Shown piece by piece: positions 1 to 10,100 of a DNA stretch of 64,000 nucleotides (position 1 is its first letter; every line of letters starts with the position of its first letter). The translations under genes were made by a program, and so were the position numbers. Origin of the DNA: Halichondria panicea. Lineage: Eukaryota; Porifera; Demospongiae; Suberitida; Halichondriidae. Below the pieces are notes generated by a model. The model did not search any database. It worked only from the letters and a program-made list of their open reading frames with translations, and was not told where the DNA came from. The stretch lies in NCBI RefSeq assembly GCF_963675165.1, contig NC_087386.1, forward strand, positions 2,234,169 to 2,298,168. Direction: 5' to 3'.

Positions 1-2
1 CA

Positions 3-842
3 TCAAGTGTTCTGTGTCAACAGTTCTTGCAAGAATCGCCGAGCGACTTCTTCGTCTTCCTTTAGGTACTTTTTTCTGTAACCCTGAGATATCAAATTGT
101 ACTCCGTGTGTGGTGGAAGATCTGGGCCTCTGACACCTGCTGCTCCTTGCTGTGCATTTTGAAACAACAATAAAAGCACGGTGTGTGTGTATGTAATAAT
201 GTGGCGCACCTGGTACAACTCCCAGACATAGTTGAGAGGAGGTAAATTCATCCTCCACAATTCCTAGTGGCTGAAGCCTGTAATTAAAAGTAGATGGAAG
301 TCAACCTTGCATGCATGTAGATTGCATAAACATAATCACTGGCTACCTGGCAGACTTTAGTTGGGCTCTGTTGCGAACCAGTCTCTGAGCTTGATGCTGG
401 GTTTGCTCATCCTCATCATCACTAGAGGATACTTGTTGCTGCAAGAGTTGTCTTGCTCGCAACAGACCAAGGCTTGTTCTCATCTCCAGTACTCGACCTG
501 GCTGTACTGCACACACCTATTACAACAATAAACAATGCAATGGCTATGTATGTATCTATAAGTAGTAAGGGTATTACAAGCCTAATCTCATACTCACTGA
601 TCACTTGTATATAACGACAAGCTAGCTACAGGACAAACTTACTGGTATAGGTTGCTGCCTGGCTACAGGTTTTACTGATGCCGTCCCTTGAGGTGGGTGC
701 ACTGCATGCTGAATTATAGCACTCTGTTGGCGAGCACTGGTTCTTCTGGAACCTGCAGAATATTATATCAGTAGCTCATTGCTAATTGTTGTACTGACCT
801 TCCATCCAACTGAAAGGGGGAGGGGCTGGTGTATTGCAGGTT
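3..842 (-). CDS. Unrecognised spliced gene, 3' part
   Basis: I do not recognise this gene. On the minus strand at least five exons can be joined: about 799-842, 643-752, a third ending near 355 (start near 516), one ending at the GTGCGC donor near 210, and a last exon from about 163 to a TGA at 3-5. The middle exon is rich in Gln and Arg and has an acidic SSSDDEDE run, suggesting a coiled-coil or disordered region. The last exon ends in a basic and acidic helix (YRKKYLKEDEEVARRF). No membrane segment or signal peptide is visible in these exons. The start codon is not resolved; an earlier exon may lie between 843 and 1020. It runs head to head with DOLPP1, so the two may share a promoter. Exon borders around 200-252 are the least certain. 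Confidence 0.5.
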
Positions 843-1083
843 CTGCAAGCTTTCTTCTACTGAATAAGTTGGCTATGACTCCAGTGATATCTATATAAAA
901 ACGTTTTTGCTTACTTCAGCAAGCTGTAAAGCAAGCAAAAGAAGCAGCAAATCAGGCCAGCTAACACAAAGTAGAACTTGTTTGCTGCTCCAGCCACGCC
1001 CCCCTTCTTGGAAGCAGTCGTGGTTGAGTAGCTGAAACTGAAATAGCTCTGCTAACGATCTTTACCTTCCTTTTACAACAAGT
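843..1083. promoter_or_regulatory. Divergent intergenic region, probable shared promoter
   Basis: This is the short gap between the minus-strand gene on the left and DOLPP1 on the right. It holds no clear gene. A GC-rich stretch (CCACGCCCCCC, near 995) resembles a GC-box. The short head-to-head spacing is the main reason to call it a promoter. It may also hold a 5' untranslated exon of the left gene, since an acceptor-like TTTACAG and a donor-like GTAAGC sit nine bases apart on the minus strand near 910-925. Confidence 0.3.
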
Positions 1084-1928
1084 ATGGCAGGAGAAGAGAG
1101 AGGGAGCTGCCTAGAGGAGTCCTGTGGAGGTCCCACGAGAGTGGCCATCACCCTAACACACGTACAATACCCACAAGGTGATCCTACACTGATAGCTGCT
1201 CTCACTGACACACTCCTGCCATGCACACAGGGGACCTCCTGGGGATGGTGCTGGCCTGGTTCAGTCTCCTGCCTATATTCATTCTAATTGGATTCACTAC
1301 ACTCATTCTGTTCCGGAGAGACCTGCATACAGTGAGTCCCCTGGCATTCTTCAGATGAAGCAGATACGAGATTGGGTTACAGGGTTCGTGTATCTATTGC
1401 ATGCATGCGATGTGACAGCTGATTCATAGCTACAGATAATTTGTCCTTTTCATGAGAGCTAACATAATAAGTACATGTCACTGCTTTTTAATTGCAGATA
1501 TTCTTCTGTCTGGGTGTTGTGTTGAATGAGGGTTGCAACTTTTTACTCAAACACATAATCAAAGAACCAAGACCCAACAGCAGTAAGTTAGACACTAAGA
1601 TTATAACTCATTACCCAATCTCTCCTGCAGCCTCGTATGATGGTGATCTGTTTGTTAAGTATGGCATGCCATCAAGTCACGCTCAGTTTATGGCTTTCTT
1701 TGCTACTTATTTCACCGTTTTCCTGTTTGCAAGGTGATCAATACTTGTGTGATTTAAAACCATTCCATTCACATAATTAAGTTTTCAATTGCTCTAAACA
1801 TCTCACTGTACACGCATACATAGAGTCAAGTTATCAGTTGGTTCCTATGACTACGCCTACAAGGGGGTGACAGCAGGTGTAGCAATCATGGGAATGCTTT
1901 GCTGCTGCATCAGCAGGTATGCTCCCCA

Positions 1929-1986
<58 letters not shown>

Positions 1987-2397
1987 TTTTGTTCTAACTC
2001 CCACCATTTCCCTGTAGACTATACCTTGGCTACCACTCCGTAGCTCAGGTGCTGGTGGGTGTGGGGGGAGGGTGTCTGGCAGCCGCTCTGTGGTTCCTTC
2101 TAGTGCACTTTGTACTGTCTCCGTACTTCCCACACATCTTTGCATGGTGAGCTAGCACAAGCAATGGTGTACTTATTTTTATACGTCAACCCTAATTTCA
2201 GGAAAGTGTCCGAGTGGCTTCTGATTAAAGACATGTCGTGTGTTCCTAACATTCTCTGGTTCGAGTACACCTCACTACGACAGGAAACAAGGTAAACATT
2301 GGTCGTTAGGTTGTAGTCCCCACTCTCTTCCCATATCAGTAATTGCGGCTATTGCTATTTGTACTGCAGGAAAAGAATGCGATTCAAGTCTCAATAA
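1084..2397 (+). CDS. DOLPP1: Dolichyldiphosphatase 1, complete
   Basis: This ER-membrane PAP2-family enzyme removes a phosphate from dolichyl diphosphate released after N-glycan transfer, recycling the lipid carrier. Eight exons join in frame: 1084-1177, 1231-1331, 1498-1582, 1631-1733, 1824-1916, 2018-2146, 2202-2291 and 2370-2397. The N-terminus carries the family motif LTHVQYPQGD. The three phosphatase motifs are visible: K-X6-RP (KHIIKEPRP), PSSHAQ, and SR-X5-H (SRLYLGYHS). Hydrophobic segments lie before RRDLHT and around the second and third motifs. The C-terminus ends in the conserved IPNVLWFEYT-like block (VPNILWFEYT) and a short basic tail. The length of about 240 residues is normal. 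Introns are mostly 50-170 bases. It is single copy here and lies just outside the duplicated array. SRD5A3, another dolichol-pathway gene, is nearby. Confidence 0.95.
1930..1984. repeat. (AC)n microsatellite in DOLPP1 intron 5
   Basis: An uninterrupted AC run of about 55 bases just upstream of the exon 6 acceptor, where it forms part of the purine-poor tract. Such runs also sit beside acceptors of DUSP12, EDEM3 and SEC22 here. Confidence 0.95.
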
Positions 2398-2591
2398 TGA
2401 ACTGTCAATGTGATTTTGGAATCTGTGTTTATTTTATAAATTACAAATGAATAGGTATGTATTTCTATTGTCCAGTGAACGATTCTTACCAATTAATGCT
2501 GCAAGACTGCATGTTGCACTGGTCTCCTCAAAACCACGGCCACGCTTAGTCTCCATCTGTACCATTCTATAAAGTCTAAAGAGCTAGCAAG

Positions 2592-4179
2592 ATGTTGGAG
2601 GTGTTTCCTGGATTGCTGTTAGGCAGTGAGGGAGATGCCATGGCTGTGCTGGCTAGGACACCCTCCATCACCAAGCAGCACACTGTCACTCACATACTCA
2701 CCATCTCAAATGAGTCGCTGGACTTGAGCGAATCGAATGCTGTTCTAGTGGAGAGTGAAGGGCGTGCTGGTGTGGAGAGTGGAGTGGGTGATGGTGTGGA
2801 GAGTGAAGGGCGTGCTGGTGTGGAGGGTGCAGTGGGTGATGGTGTGGAAAGTGGAATGGGTGAGAGTGGAGTGGGTGATGGTGTGGAGAGTGGAGGGCGT
2901 GATGGTGTGGATGCTGGGGGTCATGATGGTGTGGAGAATGGAAGAAAGGACGATGTGGAGGGTGGAGCTGTGAAGGTTGCTAGTCCACCCAAGAAGATGT
3001 TGGTCAAGTTTGTGTGTTTAGCAGACATGCCAGAGAGTGACTTGCTGCATCATTTCCTACCCTCCTGCCAGTTCATTCAAGAGGGTTTAAGAACCGGAGG
3101 AACGGTCCTGGTACATTGGTAAGTAATGTGTATTGACGTACGTTGTAATGGTCCATCAATGTCATGTGATTTCACCCCCCTCCCTCAGTGTGTATGGGAT
3201 ATCTCGTAGTGTTACCATGGTGATAGCGTATCAAATGTGGAGCGAGCGGAGGTCACTCCAAGTGGTGTACGATGAACTAAAAAAGAAAAAACCAGAAATA
3301 AGGTAAGAATGTGTGCTACATGTATATGTAACTGGTGTTGATATTTCCTTTGCAGACCCAATCCTGGTTTTTTTGAGCAGCTCAAGTTATGGGAGGCCAT
3401 GAGATGTTGCTATGACACTAGTAATAAGCATTACAAAGCCTATCGCCTCAAGACAGTTGCCAGAGACATGAGAGGTATGCACATGTAACTAACTAGTCCT
3501 CTCAAACAACTCTGTTTTAATTGTGCTCGCAATCACAGATTCTGCTTATACTGAGAAGATTGGACTGTCTCCTGACCCTTCCACCAACACCATAGACTCC
3601 AGTGCTTACTACAGATGCAGAAAGTGTCGGTACGTTTGCATATTGCTAGCTGCACAAATCCAACGTGTACACCTCCATCACTATCCCCCCTCACACACAC
3701 AGCCGTCTCCTGTTCACTGACGAGAGTGTCCTCCCTCACGAGGTGGGTAAAGGAGAGGCTGCTTTCAAATGGTATAAGAGGACAAAGCAAGGGCAAACTC
3801 CACCCACTCAATCAGAGGTGGATTATAACGAGCAGGGGCCCACTCATGATGTGTGTAGTTCATGGTTCATCGAGCCAGTACAGTGGATGGAAAGCTCTCT
3901 ACTGGGCAAAGTGGAGGGGAAGGTGAGGCTGCTACTTGTGCATTAGCTAAAAATAGATACGTATCTTGAAAGCCTGTAATTTGTGTTCTGATTGTCCAAT
4001 TTCAAACTAATTGATGCATTCAAGAGCTCTCAGAATTACCTTTCCAATGGTGTGCTTAGATACATGTACTAGTTTTGTGATTAGTCAAAATTTTAACAAA
4101 GGCTATTATTATAGGCTTGCGTTATTTTCTAGAATTCAACTGTAGAATTTACTATACATTTTTCATACACACACACATA

Positions 4180-4224
<45 letters not shown>

Positions 4225-4237
4225 CACGCACGCACAC

Positions 4238-4284
<47 letters not shown>

Positions 4285-4450
4285 CCGGCAGATTCTGTGT
4301 CTCAAGTGCTCAGCTCGTCTGGGGTCATTCAACTGGTCAGGTGATCAGTGCTCGTGTGGGCAGTGGGTCACGCCCTCCTTCCAGATACACAAGGCACGAA
4401 TAGACGAAACCAGAACACTCACGAGGAGAAAAGTGGACAAAACTGTATAG
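2592..4450 (+). CDS. DUSP12: Dual-specificity phosphatase 12, complete
   Basis: A DUSP12/YVH1-type phosphatase with an N-terminal dual-specificity domain and a C-terminal zinc-binding domain. Relatives act in 60S ribosome maturation and stress response. Six exons join in frame: 2592-3118, 3189-3302, 3356-3474, 3539-3629, 3703-3922 and 4292-4450. The catalytic HCVYGISRS (H-C-X5-R) is split by intron 1, whose donor falls inside the Cys codon. The zinc domain has CRKCRR, then CSSWFIEPVQWMESSLLG, then CLKCSARLGSFNW and QCSCG, matching the family order. Unusually, about 75 residues of acidic Val-Glu-Ser-Gly repeats are inserted in the phosphatase domain before the MLVKFVCLADMPESDLL strand. The last intron holds about 115 bases of AC repeats. 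This is the only copy with a catalytic domain; three 3' fragments occur downstream. It converges on SRD5A3. Confidence 0.93.
2745..2970 (+). repeat. In-frame minisatellite inside DUSP12 exon 1
   Basis: Imperfect repeats based on GTGGAGAGTG and GGCGTGCTGGTGTGGAG, with short units of 12-48 bases all keeping the reading frame. They encode Val-Glu-Ser-Gly-rich repeats (VESEGRAGVE, VESGVGDGVE and variants). They sit in a surface-loop position between the early beta strands of the phosphatase domain. The unit length being a multiple of three suggests selection to keep the frame. Confidence 0.85.
4166..4281. repeat. (AC)n microsatellite in DUSP12 last intron
   Basis: A compound AC run with GC interruptions, ending 10 bases before the last DUSP12 exon. 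The same position in the three downstream DUSP12 fragments also has AC runs of different length (19631-19697, 37354-37392, 54978-55054). Confidence 0.95.
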
Positions 4451-4648
4451 CTAGCAAATTACTGAATCATTGTCCAAATTCAAACATTAATTTTTTTCGA
4501 TCATTTGAAGGTTTATTGCTTGAACAATAAATGATGTCATACTAATTCAATGTACCATGTACTGCATGTACAAATAATAGCATAAGAAGCGTCAATTATT
4601 ATTCACTGCAAATTCAAAATTAATTTTTTCGATCATTAATTTGATAGA

Positions 4649-5750
4649 TTATTGATTGGAGAATATGAATGATACCATACAGTACTGCATGTACATAGCA
4701 TAAATTATATTAGCAACTAATAAACAAATGGAAATAAAAATTTGTTTGTTGTTTGGATAGTCCTCAAACTTGTTCTTGACTGCTCTGAGTTGTGCAAGGG
4801 TGACGTGACATCGGTACTGATGTGTGTAGGCCCAGAGGAACAACAGAGTGGCTACAATCAGGCCAGCAAGGGGTGAGTCTGCAATGAAACATTGATCAAG
4901 GTTGAAATTCAAATAGAGACTCTTAAACAAGAATTAACAAGTCAACAATTACACAGTAGTACTTGTACATACCTTGATCAAGTATTAATTGTAAGTGTAC
5001 TAGACTGAATATTACTGTACCTGAATTCAAATGCAGCAGTGCTGTTGGTCCCAAAGCGGTGTGGAAGTAGACTCCGAGTATGTAATGAGCTGGTGCCATC
5101 TTGCTATCAGAGAACACACTCACAAACAAACACTCAAACAATCTACGAGACACTTGCAGGCAAATGAGGAGTAGAACCAGCCACACTTCCAAATGAGCTT
5201 GAGAGAAATAGTTGCATTTGGATGACACAAAGTTCCCAATGACGGTCTCGATTGCAGGGCCCAATAGCGGTAGTCATGTGTGCAGTAGACAGTGGCTGGT
5301 ATAGTAGAGGAATACAGAGTAGTTCCACACCACCCCCCACACGTAGAAGTGGGTGAACCACCTGCAGAGGGGAATAAAGACCTCCTTAGACTGGGACAAT
5401 GCAATTACAACAACTACAAGTCAGGACAGTCTCAGCTAGGGAGCTCACTATTGTAAATCACAATCCAGTACTTAGCTAGGTGTTACAAGCTAGACTTGTA
5501 CGGGGTTCTCGTTACAAGAGGTAGACTGATACACTGTATATATTGACCCTGACTGACCTCCTTGAGTCTTGGGCACACTAGGGATCATCCAGCTCCAGCC
5601 ACTCTCACTCCTCAGCTTACCATACTTGTACACATCTCTGGTGAAACTTGGCAGATATTGTCTCCAATAGACAAGAGCATGAACTAGCAGTCCAGAACCA
5701 ATCCACAGTAGCCAGGAGATGCTCACATGCTGCATTAGCTGATCAGCCAT
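4649..5750 (-). pseudogene. SRD5A3: Polyprenol reductase (SRD5A3-like), copy 1, decayed
   Basis: SRD5A3 reduces polyprenol to dolichol in the ER membrane. Family motifs are clear: SRRLFECLFVSVFS, THQYRCHVTLAQLR, RWFTHFYVW and an N-terminal membrane helix (WLLWIGSGLLVHALVYW). Exons run right to left: 5750 to about 5560, about 5363 to 5032 and about 4920 to 4760. It looks dead or truncated. In the second exon CTG CAC ACA is followed by TGA (near 5273) where copies 2 and 4 have CGA or AGA. After KNK a 68-base deletion between ACAAG repeats changes the tail. I do not see the usual C-terminal FEYVSSP region in any copy. This copy alone keeps a 70-residue core segment that copies 2 and 4 have lost. 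The start ATG overlaps the stop of the SEC22 longin gene (TAATG). Confidence 0.8.
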
Positions 5751-6944
5751 TATCCTCTGGCACGAGAGTGGTCGACCAGCTTCCCTACTTTGTCACTGAC
5801 ATCTGCACGTGTGTGTGTGTGTGTGGGGGGCGGTGAGTGTGTGTGTGTGTGTGCGTGTGTGGGGGTGTGTGTGTGTGTGTGTGGGAGGCGGTGGGTGTGA
5901 GAGGAAGAACATTCTGTACTACATATAACAGTGGTAGCAACACTGAATTGAAAGTACACACACAAGAAACTGCAAGTGCTGGTGTTGCCCAGCTGTGCAT
6001 GTCCAATGCTGACACAGGAAAAAGCATGACCTTATAATTAAGTCTACAAAATATGGATGCCAGATATAAATACGTACCAAACTCAATGAAGTGGTACGGT
6101 CGACTGGCCTTGTGTACATCGTTGCCATGTTGCTCACTGAAGTCTTTGTGTAGATTCTCGAGGTAGTTAAAGGCCAGCTTGGCAGGATAGGTGGGGTCAC
6201 ACAGGGCGAGGTAGCATATCCCCTCCTCAAGGATGTAGCTGTGTGGGGGGTCCATGTTAGTGTGTGTGCTTCAAGCTCAAAGTCATCGCCCCTCATCCAC
6301 CATTAAACTGGAGTATAATATCACCAACCAAGTTCCAACTATTCTTAGACTACATGTACACTGGTAGTTCCTTGTTAGACAATCACTATAGAGGGACCTA
6401 TGTATAACACACACCACTTACAATGTGTATGGTACAGTTAAGCAAATGCTCACAAACAAAAGGCCATCCATTGCATCAGTTTATACCATGACAGAGCACC
6501 AATCATCATACACACCACGAGGCAATAATGACATTCACAGGAGAGTGCTTACTGGAACACCATACAACCCGGGTCACACTCGATTGAGCATCGAGGGGGG
6601 CTGACTGACGACAGCTTGCGGAATATCTGCCTGGCCTTGGGTTGGTATTCAGCATAATCCCGGCCAGACTGCAGAGGGAGAATGCAACAATTCAGTTAAT
6701 TCAAGCTGTTAAAGATAGCACACACTACACACGTATTATTCTAGCAAGCTTCTCTTTATATGTCTACAGAATCATGACTTGACAACTATTCATGTCACTG
6801 AGCTGCATACAGTACAGTGTCCTGATGGGACCAATGCAGACTGTACTGTATTATCTACTGTAGCTCCTCTACCTCTTCATTGACAATGGATGTGGACAGA
6901 GGTAGTCCATCACTGGCTCTGGCAATTAGTGTCAGGTGGGCCAT
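5750..6944 (-). CDS. SEC22: SEC22 longin-domain protein, copy 1, no SNARE motif
   Basis: SEC22 is an R-SNARE of ER-Golgi transport with an N-terminal longin domain, a SNARE motif and a membrane anchor. Here four exons (6873-6944, 6553-6668, 6078-6238, 5750-5802) join in frame into 133 residues that cover only the longin domain. It begins [17 protein letters not shown], continues with [12 protein letters not shown] and [14 protein letters not shown], and reaches [10 protein letters not shown] and the end of the domain at [12 protein letters not shown] then stops it exactly where family members continue into the linker and SNARE motif. The last base of TAA is the first base of the next ATG, that of SRD5A3. 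No SNARE exon is visible before SRD5A3. All four copies keep this frame open, so a shortened product may be made and used. I cannot exclude distant SNARE exons joined by alternative splicing. Confidence 0.85.
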
Positions 6945-7151
6945 TGTTCCTGAGCTCTTCTTTCTTCAGTGCTTCTTCTTCTGATATGTACTTGCTTTAT
7001 GTATGTTCTGTGCTCTATTTGGAACAATAATTATGTGTCCTTTGAACCCTTTCTTTATTGAACAATGTGTGGGTGTTGCTACAAGCCCCTCCCCCTCATA
7101 CCTCTAGCCACCCACAAAGAAATATAAGGGCGTTCCAGACCTTCTCTTGAA

Positions 7152-10100
7152 ATGGCTGAATCTACAACACTGAATGCTGCTAGGTTGATGGAGGATGGAC
7201 TCAAGGATTGGGAAAGGGTATGATATTCACATGATAGATAGATACTCAATGATCAGTGCATTCTCCTAGTGCCTAGATGTACTTGTTGACCACCCATAAA
7301 CACACTTGGCATCATTCATTCATCACAGTATAGTGCCTACACTCTACCCTGTCAGTGTGAGGTGTTTTATCTCATGTTGTTGTTCTCTCCACATGTACCA
7401 CTCTCTCTGGATGGACAACAGGGAGTGATTGAGGTACGTATTTAGTATGATCACATTCTACCAAGCTGACATGCTTGTGCTCTGAGCACTTGTTGTTAGG
7501 AGGTAGACAGTGTAAAGAAGAGCACATACGGATAACTGAATGTGATACTATTCCTTAATTGAGACAAGTAGATCTACTCGTAGTATAGCCTCCTTCACCG
7601 GCCTTCATAGAAAAGAAGGCCTGCTATCGACTGCTTGCGCATGCGCCAAATTATTGGATATTTTTTCCCGTAAAATTTCCTATAATACTGGATTCATCAG
7701 AGAAAATATCCTAAAAGTCATACACAGAGCTATATAGCTAGCTAGCTAGAGACAGAGCTGTGTATGTTTGTTGTACAGCTATTTTCCTTTGATAGAATCA
7801 GTAGCAGTAATAATTATAGTAGACTTTCACCAAAGTTAGTGTTAAATGGGCGTGGCCTGTCCATATAGGCTCTTGTCAGCTTTCACTCCGTTCAGATGAT
7901 CGTCATCCACACTGTTGCAGGCTGTGAGTCTTTTGTTAACATAGCAGGCTATATAAGGGTAGCTATCAGAGAATGCTATCAGATGGGCTAGAAACTCAAT
8001 CGAACTTTCTATCTACTTCCTTCAATCCACTTTCGTTCGTTGTGATGTCACAGTTTTACTGAGCCATATACGATGTTATCCAAAGCCCCCAGATACCGGG
8101 GGGATATTGGCGCATGCGCAAGCAGTCGATACCAGGCCCACTTCCCTAAGTGAAGTGGGAAGTGTGGCCTGGGATCGAGGCTACTCGTAGTAGTACCTGA
8201 AAGTATGCATGGTTAATCAAGTGTTTCAGTCTGCATGTTTGGCTGTCCACAATTGTTTCCCCTCCCCTGAGTCATGCAACAACACTGTACTGTATCACTG
8301 CACTAATGTTCTCTTCCTTCCATTTCATGCATCTCCACCTCACCTTTGACTGACCCTCTGAAACAACAGGCTGTAAGTTGGTGTGTGTTGTCAGAGTATT
8401 TAGTGTCTGTTGCATATTCTGTGATGTTTCTACTTCCCCATTATTACTCTTGTGTGTGTGCAGTGCCATAGTGTTATATAGGGAAGTATTTAGTATGATC
8501 ACATTCAACCTCGTAATCATTCATTTACTATCTTCCCACTGTTTGCCCTGTGGACTCTCCCTCTCTGGATCAACAGTATGTAAGTTGTGTTTGCACGTGC
8601 ACACTCATTTTAATGGTTACTAGGAACTCGTAAATTATCTTTGTCTCTTTCCGTATTGCCAACTTGGTATTAGCCGAGGCCCACACAACTTATTAGGTTG
8701 TAGTTTTAATATTCGTAGAATATACACCTAAGTTCATTAGTTGGTACGTACATTATCGTGTTTGTCTCTTCCCATGCACACACACTCATTCCTATGTTGG
8801 ACCACACACTGATTTGGACTACTGTAGGAGGTGAGCTTCTTACGAGTACTCAATGTCCACACACTAAAATGGTTCAGCTGCAATGTGTACGGATGTACTG
8901 GTTACCTAGCATCATTAGCGTGTGTCCCTTGTCCTCTAGAGCTGACCCTCTCCCTCGTATAGGGTAGACCACGGCTTTAAACTTGTTCAATTCGTAATCC
9001 CATTTTACGGGCACAAGTTCGAAATACCACCATTGTGTACATTGTGTACATGTAAATTTGTGTTTATGTAAATTCCCCAACCAATTAAGTGCCTACTGAA
9101 CCTAAAACTTGTTGCCTATTTCTCAATATTTCCCCAACTTTTTTATTTCTTAGATTTTCTATGCCAGGTCTAGCCACTTGTTGCTATGTGTAGTCAGTCC
9201 CATACACACCAGCGTTCAACTGATCTGATGTCTTGTATGTGTGTTAAGATTAAATCTCTCCCTCACATGTACCATTTGATGTGTCTCAGGATTGGATTAA
9301 GGTATGTTGTGATTGTGTGTGTGTCTCATGAAGTGCAGGTGTTGTATTGTACGACAAACAAAATCATACGTATCAAAGTTGTACATGTAAGATGCTTGTT
9401 GTACCGTTTACCGTCCCTTCCACTGACCCACCCACTAACCCTTCCATTATCTGCTATTGCTAGTACTGAGTACCTGTGTGTGTACTAGCCAGTGTGTGTA
9501 ATACCAGTGTTCATATCCCTCTCTCCTCACATGTACCCTCTGTGGACTGTTACTCAACAACAGCGCGTGAGTTTATTGCATGTACATATAATGGCGTACT
9601 AGGCTGACTTGTATACATGCACTACTGCATGAAGGCAGAAAGAATAACTTGCGTGACTTTATTTAGGATTAGTACGTACTGAAAGTTTCATGCTGTACAG
9701 ACGTGTACTTGCAATAATTGATGTATACATGTGTGAATGCATTCGTGTATTTGAACATGTTCATTTCTCTACATGTCCGTGTCCTACTGCTTGTTAATGT
9801 GACTACTGCTAATGATTACTGGAACAACAGTGGGTAAGTTACAGTATACAGACATGTATGAATGCACTCACTGCTCCTACCATCATCCCCCTCTCTCTGT
9901 TTCCATGTGTGTCTTACGCTGGTGTCTCATTGGACTAAACAGAAGGTGAGCGCGGGACACTGCACTGACTTGTGACTGTACTTGTGTCAGTAATGTTTGA
10001 GTTGCATGAGTACATGTGTATTGGCATTCATAGTGTACAGGTTTGTGATTATATTCTTTTCTCTCTCCCTACATTTCCATGCATGGTTACTGAATATCTG

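Noticed and set aside
7500-7502. Extra GAG microexon after TTGTTAG
   Set aside because: The donor (GTAGAC) is weak and the bases do not vary among copies, so I left it out of the gene model.
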